DNA from: JAZKFT01 sp039925965
GTDB lineage: Bacteria; Bacteroidota; Bacteroidia; Chitinophagales; Chitinophagaceae
Reading direction: 5' to 3'
NCBI GenBank assembly: GCA_039925965.1
Contig: JBDSXW010000118.1
Coordinates: forward strand, 1 to 64,000
DNA: 64,000 bases
Below the pieces are notes generated by a model that had not been told where the DNA came from, did not search any database, and saw only the letters and a list, made by a program, of their open reading frames with translations. Position 1 is the stretch's first letter; each line of letters opens with the position of its first letter. Shown piece by piece: positions 26,525 through 33,626 of the stretch. Both the position numbers and the translations under genes were made by a program.

Positions 26525-26652
26525 GTCATTGCGAGGGTTCGTGCCCGAAGCAATCTGCCTGGAATTTGTAAGGAAAAGTTGCTTTAAAACAACCGCTCAT
26601 TACTACGTCTGAACAGATTGCTTCGTTGGGCAAGAACCCGCCTCGCAAGGAC
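26525..26652. repeat. Palindromic intergenic repeat, copy A (MITE/REP-like)
   Basis: The left arm, starting GTCATTGCGAGGGTTC and ending GAAGCAATCTG (26525-26557), is complementary to the right arm, starting CAGATTGCTTCGT and ending CTCGCAAGGAC (26614-26652). The 56 bases between are unique. Copies B and C have the same arms. Confidence 0.85.
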
Positions 26653-26753
26653 TGTGTTAGAGTCCGCTTCGAATTACTCACATTACTCGCATTTCCCAGA
26701 TCTCGTACTACAAAGGCCTCGTCACAAATCACAAATCCTAAATCATAATTCTC

Positions 26754-27068
26754 TTGCACCGTATTGCTTTCAAAATGAAACTCTTTCCCGGCCAGGAAGC
26801 TGAATACCAAAAGCGCCACGACGAAATCTGGCCCGAACTGGTAACCTTGCTGAAGGATTCGGGGATCAGTGAATATTCCATTTTTTTAGACCCTGAAACC
26901 AACGCCTTATTTGGGGTTCTAAAAGCCGGGGCACCAGTAAAATTGGACGAATTGCCATCCTTTCCCGTTATGCAACGCTGGTGGAAATACATGGGCGATA
27001 TCATGGAAAGCAATCCCGATAATTCACCTGTGAGCATTCCGCTGAAAGAAGTATTTTACCTGCCGTAA
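26754..27068 (+). CDS. rhaM: L-rhamnose mutarotase
   Basis: Interconverts the anomers of L-rhamnose so that the isomerase receives the beta form. The 104-residue product is full length for RhaM: RIAFKMKLFPGQEAEYQKRH at the start, then DEIWPELVTLLKDSGISEYS, and a C-terminal MQRWWKYMGDIMESNPDN. The family-conserved R-I-A-F-K-M lies before the first ATG (26775), so the start is most likely the TTG at 26754. It lies between the aldolase fusion and the isomerase genes, with repeats on both sides. Confidence 0.95.
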   Translation: MHRIAFKMKLFPGQEAEYQKRHDEIWPELVTLLKDSGISEYSIFLDPETNALFGVLKAGAPVKLDELPSFPVMQRWWKYMGDIMESNPDNSPVSIPLKEVFYLP

Positions 27069-27105
27069 AAAGGCAAAGAGCAAGTAGTTAGAAGCAAGTA
27101 TCAGG

Positions 27106-27150
27106 AAGTAAGTAGTAAGTAGTAAGTAGTAAGTAGTAAGTGGTAAGTAG
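27106..27150. repeat. AAGTAGT 7-bp tandem repeat
   Basis: About six copies of AAGTAGT, the last ones with one change, follow rhaM. The 319-base gap (27069-27387) otherwise holds the hairpin at 27228-27249 and no gene. Confidence 0.85.
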
Positions 27151-27227
27151 CGACAGGCAAAACCCATAAAGCACAATGTAGTACGAGAAGCCGCAGTACG
27201 AGTTAATCAACCACGTGCTGCGGGGCA

Positions 27228-27249
27228 CCCTTCTCCGAGAGGAGAAGGG
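27228..27249. repeat. Perfect 9-bp hairpin with GAGA tetraloop
   Basis: CCCTTCTCC (27228-27236) and GGAGAAGGG (27241-27249) pair perfectly around GAGA. No T-run follows on either strand, so it is not an ordinary intrinsic terminator; it may be an RNA-processing or stability element between rhaM and rhaI, or one copy of a dispersed repeat. Confidence 0.7.
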
Positions 27250-27387
27250 CAGGGGATGAGGCCAATCCGCCGCATGGAACCATGCAAATAAAAAAAACGC
27301 ACGGTTCTAAACTCGTGCCTCACAACTCATCACTCACGCCTAACGCGTTCCAAATCAGACATCAGATATAAAAAAATCCATTAACCC

Positions 27388-28662
27388 ATGTTACTCGATA
27401 AGCAAGCCATAGCCGACCATAACAGCAGTGCAGCGGCAGAACACCAACGCAAATTTGATTTTGTATCCGCAGGTATATCTAACCTGGAAGGAACAATCGA
27501 TAAATTACAAGCCTTCCAAATCGCCATCCCAAGCTGGGCGCTGGGTACCGGCGGAACCCGGTTTGGCCGTTTCCCCGGCGGCGGTGAGCCACGTAGCCTG
27601 GAAGAAAAAATCGAAGACGTAGGATTGCTCCATGCCCTCAATCAATCGAGCGGCGCAATTTCCCTGCATATTCCCTGGGATATTCCTGAAAACCCGGCTG
27701 CAACAAAAGCGCTGGCAGATAAGCATGGGTTGAAATTTGACGCAGTGAATTCCAATACTTTCCAGGACCAGCCCGGCCAGGAGCATAGCTATAAATTTGG
27801 TTCCCTGCAACACGTAGATAAGGCGGTGCGCCAGCAAGCTATCGACCACAATATTGAAGTAATCAGACAAGGCGTAGCGCTTGGTTCCAAGTCGCTTACC
27901 GTTTGGCTCAGCGATGGCTCCTGCTTTCCCGGCCAGTTAAATTTCCGCAAAGCCTTCCAGCGCACATTGGAAAGCCTGCAGGAAATCTACAAAGCCTTAC
28001 CCGACGATTGGAAAATGTTTATCGAATACAAAGCATTTGAGCCCAACTTCTATTCCATGACCGTGGGCGACTGGGGCCAAAGTCTTTTGTATGCTAATAA
28101 ACTTGGTCCAAAAGCGTATACATTGGTTGATTTGGGTCACCATCTTCCTAACGCCAACATCGAACAGATCGTGTCGCTGTTGCTGATGGAAGAAAAGCTA
28201 GCAGGCTTCCATTTTAATGATTCCAAATATGGCGATGACGACCTCACCGTAGGCAGCATCAACCCATATCAGTTGTTTTTAATTTTTAATGAATTGGTTG
28301 AAGGCATGGATGCCCGTGGCATGGATCATACGGCCGACCTCGGCTGGATGATCGACGCGAGTCATAATGTAAAAGATCCTCTGGAAGATTTGCTTCAGTC
28401 GGTGGAAGCTATTATGATCGCTTATGCCCAGGCATTGATCGTGGATAAGGAAGCACTGGCAAAAGCACAGGATGTCAGCGACGTGGCAGCTGTGCAGGAA
28501 ATACTACAGACCGCCTATCGTACCGATGTACGTCCACTCGTGGCTGAAGCCAGGAAACGTGCTGGTGGTGCACTTGAGCCGCTGCAATTGTTCCGCCAAT
28601 TAAAAGTAAGAGAGAATTTAATTGCTGAAAGAGGACAGAAGACTGTCGCAACCGGATTATAA
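27388..28662 (+). CDS. rhaI: L-rhamnose isomerase (Pseudomonas stutzeri RhaI type)
   Basis: Isomerises L-rhamnose to L-rhamnulose. The product of 424 residues is a TIM-barrel sugar isomerase of the RhaI type, not the E. coli RhaA type. Landmarks are PSWALGTGGTRFGRFPGGGE near residue 50, LTVWLSDGSCFPGQLNF near 175 (a metal/substrate loop of this family), EYKAFEPNFYSMTVGDWG near 215, LVDLGHHLPNANIEQI near 250 and FHFNDSKYGDDDL near 275. It follows rhaM. The small hypothetical pair follows after 67 bases, before the kinase gene. Confidence 0.93.
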   Translation: MLLDKQAIADHNSSAAAEHQRKFDFVSAGISNLEGTIDKLQAFQIAIPSWALGTGGTRFGRFPGGGEPRSLEEKIEDVGLLHALNQSSGAISLHIPWDIPENPAATKALADKHGLKFDAVNSNTFQDQPGQEHSYKFGSLQHVDKAVRQQAIDHNIEVIRQGVALGSKSLTVWLSDGSCFPGQLNFRKAFQRTLESLQEIYKALPDDWKMFIEYKAFEPNFYSMTVGDWGQSLLYANKLGPKAYTLVDLGHHLPNANIEQIVSLLLMEEKLAGFHFNDSKYGDDDLTVGSINPYQLFLIFNELVEGMDARGMDHTADLGWMIDASHNVKDPLEDLLQSVEAIMIAYAQALIVDKEALAKAQDVSDVAAVQEILQTAYRTDVRPLVAEARKRAGGALEPLQLFRQLKVRENLIAERGQKTVATGL

Positions 28663-28729
28663 GGCGAAGCAGGGGCAAATTGAAAGGCTATTTTTTTAGA
28701 AAATGGTTTAATTTTATAAAAACCTTTTT

Positions 28730-28918
28730 ATGGAATCAATTGATAATCAAAATATCACCGAGGAGGAAAGAAGAAAAAATCAGGTGATTCTTTGTAAAAC
28801 GCTACTTAAAACAAAAAATAATGCATTGAGTGAAATGCAGTACGAATATGATAACAACCCAAGAATAAAGGAAATTTTCACAAAGCTGGAATCGAAAAAG
28901 GTTGTTGACTCAAAGTGA
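28730..28918 (+). CDS. Small hypothetical protein
   Basis: Open frame of 62 codons encoding a Lys/Glu-rich, probably helical protein (ITEEERRKNQVILCKTLLKT ... NPRIKEIFTKLESKK). No family is recognised. The DNA is clearly more AT-rich than the rhamnose genes on both sides. The stop lies 4 bases before the start of the next, interrupted gene, so the two look like one cassette inserted between rhaI and the kinase. Cassette-type pairing could suggest a toxin-antitoxin or a defence unit, but nothing in the sequence demonstrates this. Confidence 0.55.
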   Translation: MESIDNQNITEEERRKNQVILCKTLLKTKNNALSEMQYEYDNNPRIKEIFTKLESKKVVDSK

Positions 28919-28922
28919 CTAT

Positions 28923-29432
28923 ATGCCCTACGATTTCGATTTTGAACAGACCACAGCTGGCAACGGAACAACAGTGTTTAATTATTTCTTTAGCACAGCT
29001 GAGGGGATAAATTATCAGGTTCAATTCAGGGAGTCTTTTTATACTTTTTTGCACTTTCCGAATTTTTCAAACGATACGTAGGATTTTATTACTGGAGTCT
29101 TAAATGGTAAAACATCAACTATTCCATTTGACGAAAAATTGCCATCTACAATAGCGGCTGTTGTGGAACATTTTTTTGGATTTAATTCTCAAACCATTGC
29201 AGTATACATATGCGACTCATCTGACAAAAGACAATTGGTTCGTCAACGAAAATTTGAAGGCTGGTTTAATTATTTTAAAGGTACAGATTACATTAAAATG
29301 GATGAGTCCATTAAAGATTTAGATGGCATAGTTTTTCCTATATCGCTCATTATTAAGCGGAGCAATCCATTTCGGACTGAAATTTTTGAAGCATTTACAA
29401 AAATGGTTGAAGGTTATAATCATGATAAATAG
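28923..29432 (+). pseudogene. DUF6169-like gene interrupted by an in-frame TAG
   Basis: Reading from ATG 28923, 52 codons (MPYDFDFEQTT ... YFFSTAEGINYQVQF) run into TAG at 29079-29081; the same frame then continues uninterrupted to 29432 (LNGKTSTIPFDEKLPSTIAA, AVYICDSSDKRQLVRQRKFE, FPISLIIKRSNPF). Both halves together give 169 codons and resemble the DUF6169 family of Bacteroidota, recalled from memory and not verified. A point nonsense mutation is the simplest cause; there is no frameshift. TAG is used as an ordinary stop elsewhere here. The end overlaps the kinase start by 11 bases. Function unknown. Confidence 0.75.
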
Positions 29433-30795
29433 CACACCCGTAATAGCCATATTTGATGTCGGAAAAACGAACAAGAAATTATTTCTGTTCGATGAGCATT
29501 ACCATATTGTGTATGAAGAATCGACACAACTTACCGAATCGATAGATGAAGACGGCGACAATTGCGAAGACCTGACAGCGCTGACTGTCTGGATCACCAG
29601 CACTTTCGCCCGGCTGACAGAAGAAAAGAAATTCGATATTAAAGCTGTGAATTTTTCGGCCTACGGGGCAAGTTTTGTTCATATTATGGCCGAAGGCAGC
29701 CAGTTGTTGCCGCTGTATAATTACCTGAAAGTGTACCCTGAGGAATTGCAGAATACTTTTTATGAAACCTATGGTGGCAAAGAACAATTATCGAGGCAAA
29801 CGGCCTCGCCGGTTTCTGGAAGCCTTAATTCAGGGTTGCAGTTATACCGGATAAAAAATCAGAAGCCGGAAGTGTACAAGACGATCCGCAAAAGTCTGCA
29901 CCTGCCACAGTACCTGAGTTTTTTGATTACCAACCAAAAGTTCAGCGACATCACCAGTATTGGTTGCCACACCAGTCTCTGGGATTTTAAAGAAAAAAAT
30001 TACCACGACTGGGTGTATGCTGAAGGCATCGACAAGATACTGGCGCCGATTGCTAAAGGAGATGAAGCATTCAAAGTATCTGCGAGCGGTGGTGTGATCA
30101 TCTCTGGAATTGGGCTCCACGATAGTTCGGCTGCATTGATCCCCTATCTTATCAATTTCACAGACCCTTTTATATTAATATCTACGGGTACCTGGTGCAT
30201 TTCGCTTAACCCGTTTAACGAACAGCCGCTAACCGATGAAGAACTTAAGAGCGATTGTCTCTGCTATCTTACATACAAGGGCAAACCAGTAAAAGCCAAC
30301 CGCTTATTTGCAGGTTACGAGCATGAAATACAGACCAAAAATATCGCTGCCCATTTTGGTGTGGCCAATGATTTTTATAAAAAAGTACAGTTCAATCCGC
30401 TAACGCTGCAAAAGGTGAAAGCGCTGAATATTCATACCGGTAAAGGTTCTGGCGGCTTTGCCGAATTGGAGGCAGCCAGTTTTGAATCGGCCGAACATGC
30501 TTATTACCAGCTAATGCTGAACATTATGGAGCGCCAGTTGGTTAGTACAGGTATGGTGCTGCAAGGCACCACGGTAAAGCGCCTTTTTGTAGATGGTGGT
30601 TTTGGAAAGAACAGCATTTTTATGAACCTGCTGGCAGCCGCTTTTCCAAACGTTGAAGTGTTTGCGGCGAGTATGGCACAGGCTACAGCCATGGGGGCGG
30701 CCCTGGCTATTCACAACAGCTGGAACACCGTACCCCTGCCAGGCGATATGATTGAATTAAAATTTTATAGTGTGGTTAGTCCGACGGCGGTATAA
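29422..30795 (+). CDS. rhaB: FGGY-family carbohydrate kinase, probable L-rhamnulokinase
   Basis: Likely phosphorylates L-rhamnulose to rhamnulose 1-phosphate, the substrate of the aldolase fusion. The ATG at 29422 gives MINSTPVIAIFDVGKTNKKL, with the D-x-G-x-T-N-x-K phosphate loop of the FGGY family. Further motifs are SFVHIMAEG (near residue 85), SGIGLHDSSAALIPYL near 225, the ATPase adenosine-loop region ISTGTWCISLNPF and GGFGKNSIFMNLLAAAF near 395. At 457 residues it fits a kinase in this family. Function is assigned mainly from the operon; FGGY kinases for related sugars share the fold. Confidence 0.85.
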   Translation: MINSTPVIAIFDVGKTNKKLFLFDEHYHIVYEESTQLTESIDEDGDNCEDLTALTVWITSTFARLTEEKKFDIKAVNFSAYGASFVHIMAEGSQLLPLYNYLKVYPEELQNTFYETYGGKEQLSRQTASPVSGSLNSGLQLYRIKNQKPEVYKTIRKSLHLPQYLSFLITNQKFSDITSIGCHTSLWDFKEKNYHDWVYAEGIDKILAPIAKGDEAFKVSASGGVIISGIGLHDSSAALIPYLINFTDPFILISTGTWCISLNPFNEQPLTDEELKSDCLCYLTYKGKPVKANRLFAGYEHEIQTKNIAAHFGVANDFYKKVQFNPLTLQKVKALNIHTGKGSGGFAELEAASFESAEHAYYQLMLNIMERQLVSTGMVLQGTTVKRLFVDGGFGKNSIFMNLLAAAFPNVEVFAASMAQATAMGAALAIHNSWNTVPLPGDMIELKFYSVVSPTAV

Positions 30796-30801
30796 TTGTC
30801 A

Positions 30802-30928
30802 GTCCTTGCGAGGAGGGTCCCTGCCCGACGAAGCAATCTGTACAGATTTTGTTAGGGTTGATTGCATTAGAGACGACCGGGTTACAATATGCAGGCAGAC
30901 GGGTTGGGCAAGAACCCACGCAATGACG
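30802..30928. repeat. Palindromic intergenic repeat, copy B (MITE/REP-like)
   Basis: The left arm GTCCTTGCGAGGAGGG continuing to GAAGCAATCTGTACAG matches the arms of copies A and C, and the right arm GGGTTGGGCAAGAACCC then CGCAATGACG is its partial complement. It sits between the kinase gene and lutA. Confidence 0.85.
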
Positions 30929-31006
30929 GCCAATCGGAAGAAAAACATATGTTACCAAAGCCCGGCCAAGCTGTTAGCCTAGTTACAATATTAAAAAAAC
31001 GCTTTC

Positions 31007-31744
31007 ATGAAAGTCGCTCTATTCCTTCCTTGTTACGTTGATCAGTTTTACCCGCAGGTAGGTATTGCCACTTTACAGCTCCTTGAAAAACTGGGCTGCG
31101 AGGTCCATTTTCCGATGAACCAAACCTGCTGCGGGCAGCCGATGGCCAACTCCGGTTATAGTCATTTAAGCAAGGGCTGCGACAACCTGTTTATCAAGAA
31201 TTTTGCCGGCTTCCACTATATCATTTGCCCCTCGGGCAGCTGCACATTGCATATAAAAGAGCACCTGCATGATGAGAACAACCAGGCGCAGGCCGATGTG
31301 ATCCGCCACAATGTGTACGAACTGTCTGAGTTTATTACGGATGTGTTGAAGGTGGAACATATCGCAGCCAGTTTTCCGCACAAAGTGGGCATGCACCAAA
31401 GCTGCCACGGTCAGCGCGGCTTGCATTTATCGCAGATGACAGAACTGGTGGCAGCCCCCTTCAGCAAGCCGATGCAATTACTCAATATGGTAAAAGATAT
31501 TGAAATGGTAACGCTGGACCGTAAGGATGAATGTTGCGGATTCGGTGGCACTTTTTGTGTGGCGGAAGAATCAGTATCAGTTAAGATGGGCAAGGATCGG
31601 GTTGCAGATCATTTGAAGCATGACGTAGAATTCATCACTGGTGTGGATATGAGTTGCCTGATGCATATGGAAGGCATATTGAAACGTCAGAAAAGCAACG
31701 TGAAAGTGGTACATATTTCGGAGATCTTAAATGGAAATGGATAA
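31007..31744 (+). CDS. lutA: L-lactate oxidation complex Fe-S subunit LutA (YkgE)
   Basis: Probable Fe-S-cluster subunit of the LutABC-type L-lactate dehydrogenase complex. The 245-residue product has two CCG domains: NQTCCGQPMANSG near residue 38 and RKDECCGFGGTFCVAE near residue 175, each ending a four-cysteine cluster ligand set. In the rhamnose pathway L-lactate arises from lactaldehyde, so oxidation to pyruvate is a natural next step. It is followed by lutB after a palindromic repeat. No lutC is found next to it. Confidence 0.92.
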   Translation: MKVALFLPCYVDQFYPQVGIATLQLLEKLGCEVHFPMNQTCCGQPMANSGYSHLSKGCDNLFIKNFAGFHYIICPSGSCTLHIKEHLHDENNQAQADVIRHNVYELSEFITDVLKVEHIAASFPHKVGMHQSCHGQRGLHLSQMTELVAAPFSKPMQLLNMVKDIEMVTLDRKDECCGFGGTFCVAEESVSVKMGKDRVADHLKHDVEFITGVDMSCLMHMEGILKRQKSNVKVVHISEILNGNG

Positions 31745-31756
31745 CAAAATTGCCGG

Positions 31757-31840
31757 TCATTGTGAGAAGGGTTCCTGCCCGACGAAGCAAACTGTATAGA
31801 ACTCAGTTAGATTGCTTCGGGCAAGAACCCTCGCAATGAC
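31757..31840. repeat. Palindromic intergenic repeat, copy C (MITE/REP-like)
   Basis: Left arm GTCATTGTGAGAAGGG continuing to GACGAAGCAAACTG; right arm ATTGCTTCGGGCAAGAACCC then TCGCAATGAC. The arms are shorter and closer together than in copies A and B. It fills most of the gap between lutA and lutB. Confidence 0.85.
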
Positions 31841-31936
31841 GCCGCAATGATTGACAATTCAGGTTGGGAAATAGGATAATATTGATTGGTGAATACACCG
31901 GAATTTTTTTTACCGGATCGTGATAAACAAAAAAAC

Positions 31937-33307
31937 ATGAGTGCTACTCCAACCCATGCCGGCCTGGCGGAAAAGTTTAATGAAGACGAGCCCCGCGTGG
32001 ACTGGCACGATGAAACTTTATGGTGGATCCGCCAGAAACGTGACAAGGCTGCGTGGACCATACCCGAATGGGAAACCCTGCGGGAAACCGCTTCACAGAT
32101 CAAGAACAATGTACTATCCAATTTACATGCATATATAAGTCAATTTGAAAAAAACGCGCAAGCCAATGGCATTACGGTTCATTGGGCTGCCGACGATAAA
32201 GAGCACAATTCCATCGTGCTGGAATTACTTCAGGAGAATGCAGTAAAAAAAATCGTAAAGAGCAAATCGATGCTCACTGAAGAATGTCACCTAAACCATT
32301 TCCTGGAAGAGAATGGTATTGAAGTAATTGACACCGATCTTGGCGAACGGATTGTGCAACTGGCCGGCGAAGTGCCCAGCCACATTGTATTGCCCTGTAT
32401 CCATTGGAAGAAGGAAGAAATAGGGGAGTTGTTTCACCAGCACTTAGGCACGCCCGAAGGAAACGCTGATCCCAAATTATTGACCGAAGCGGCGCGGATA
32501 CATCTTAGGGAAAAATTTATTACAAGACGCGTGGCCATGACCGGCGTTAATTTTGCCGTAGCCGAAACCGGCGAATTCGTCGTGTGCACCAATGAAGGCA
32601 ATGCTGATATGGGTGCTCATCTTTCGGACATCCATATTGCTTGCATGGGCATTGAAAAAATCATTCCCGAAAGAAGACATTTAAGCGTGTTCCTGCGACT
32701 GCTGGCGAGAAGCGCTACCGGGCAGCCGATCACAACGTATTCCAGCCATTTCAAAAGACCAAGGCCTGGTCAGCAAATGCATATGGTGATTGTAGATAAT
32801 GGCCGGACCAAGCAATTGGGTAGGGAAGATTTTCGCAACTCCCTGAAATGCATCCGTTGTGCGGCTTGTTTCAATACCTGCCCGGTATACAGGCGGAGTG
32901 GCGGTCATAGTTACCATACCGCTATTGCTGGTCCTATCGGGGCCATCCTGGCGCCAAACCTGGATATGAAGCAGTATGCCGATCTGCCCTTTGCATCAAC
33001 TTTATGTGGATCCTGCAGCAATGTATGTCCGGTAAAAATCGATATCCATCAGCAGTTGTACAAATGGCGGCAGGAGATCGTAAAATCCGGATACAGTCCT
33101 ACCTCGAAGACGATTGGAATGAAGGTGATGACTACCACGCTCAATAGCCCGAAACTCTACCGCATGGGTGGATCGGTGGGCCGCTGGGTTATGCGGAATA
33201 TGCCCTGGCTTACCAATAACAGGCTCAATCCCTGGTACAAGCAGCGGGATATGCCGGCGTCGCCAAAGGAGTCATTTCGGGATTGGTATAAGAAAAATAG
33301 GGGATGA
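31937..33307 (+). CDS. lutB: L-lactate oxidation complex Fe-S protein LutB (YkgF)
   Basis: Large iron-sulfur subunit of the LutABC-type L-lactate oxidising complex. The ATG at 31937 (MSATPTHAGLAEKFNEDEP) is preferred over 31886. Residues 60-290 form the LUD domain, with SKSMLTEECHLNHFLE and MTGVNFAVAETGEFVVCTNE. The C-terminal part has two ferredoxin-like clusters: CIRCAACFNTCPVYR near residue 304 and CGSCSNVCPVKIDIHQQLY near 356. Length 456 fits LutB. It is the last gene of the rhamnose/lactate set. A 319-base non-coding stretch follows. Confidence 0.93.
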   Translation: MSATPTHAGLAEKFNEDEPRVDWHDETLWWIRQKRDKAAWTIPEWETLRETASQIKNNVLSNLHAYISQFEKNAQANGITVHWAADDKEHNSIVLELLQENAVKKIVKSKSMLTEECHLNHFLEENGIEVIDTDLGERIVQLAGEVPSHIVLPCIHWKKEEIGELFHQHLGTPEGNADPKLLTEAARIHLREKFITRRVAMTGVNFAVAETGEFVVCTNEGNADMGAHLSDIHIACMGIEKIIPERRHLSVFLRLLARSATGQPITTYSSHFKRPRPGQQMHMVIVDNGRTKQLGREDFRNSLKCIRCAACFNTCPVYRRSGGHSYHTAIAGPIGAILAPNLDMKQYADLPFASTLCGSCSNVCPVKIDIHQQLYKWRQEIVKSGYSPTSKTIGMKVMTTTLNSPKLYRMGGSVGRWVMRNMPWLTNNRLNPWYKQRDMPASPKESFRDWYKKNRG

Positions 33308-33442
33308 TTTGTTAATGTGACAATGGATAATCGAAAGTTAGGCAGGGAAGAAGCCGACCACTAAAACTGGAGCCATTTTTACCAAACCAGACGGCCCTTG
33401 TGTACCACCAAAAGGTGATGGAAAGCAAACCCGCCAGCAACT

Positions 33443-33492
33443 AATCGTATCCTTTTAATCGTATCCGTTTAATCGTATCCGTTTAATTGTAT
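33443..33492. repeat. 14-bp tandem repeat (AATCGTATCCGTTT)
   Basis: Three full copies (33443, 33457, 33471) and a partial fourth lie in the gap between lutB and the convergent ABC-F gene. The rest of the gap (33308-33626) shows no gene and no clear terminator. Confidence 0.85.
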
Positions 33493-33626
33493 AGACCCGC
33501 ACTGGCGATATTGGATCTTATTCGTGTGTCGTTGTTTGTTTTTGTATCAATGCAACTGATCGCCTTAAGAATTGACAAAACATGCCTCCCAAAAAATTAG
33601 ACATCCAAGATCCTGCAACCAAGATA

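Noticed and set aside
27228..27249. Intrinsic terminator after rhaM
   Set aside because: The hairpin has no T run on either strand and lies inside an apparent operon.
29079..29081. Programmed read-through or recoding of TAG
   Set aside because: No recoding element is visible and TAG ends other genes in the window. A nonsense mutation is simpler.
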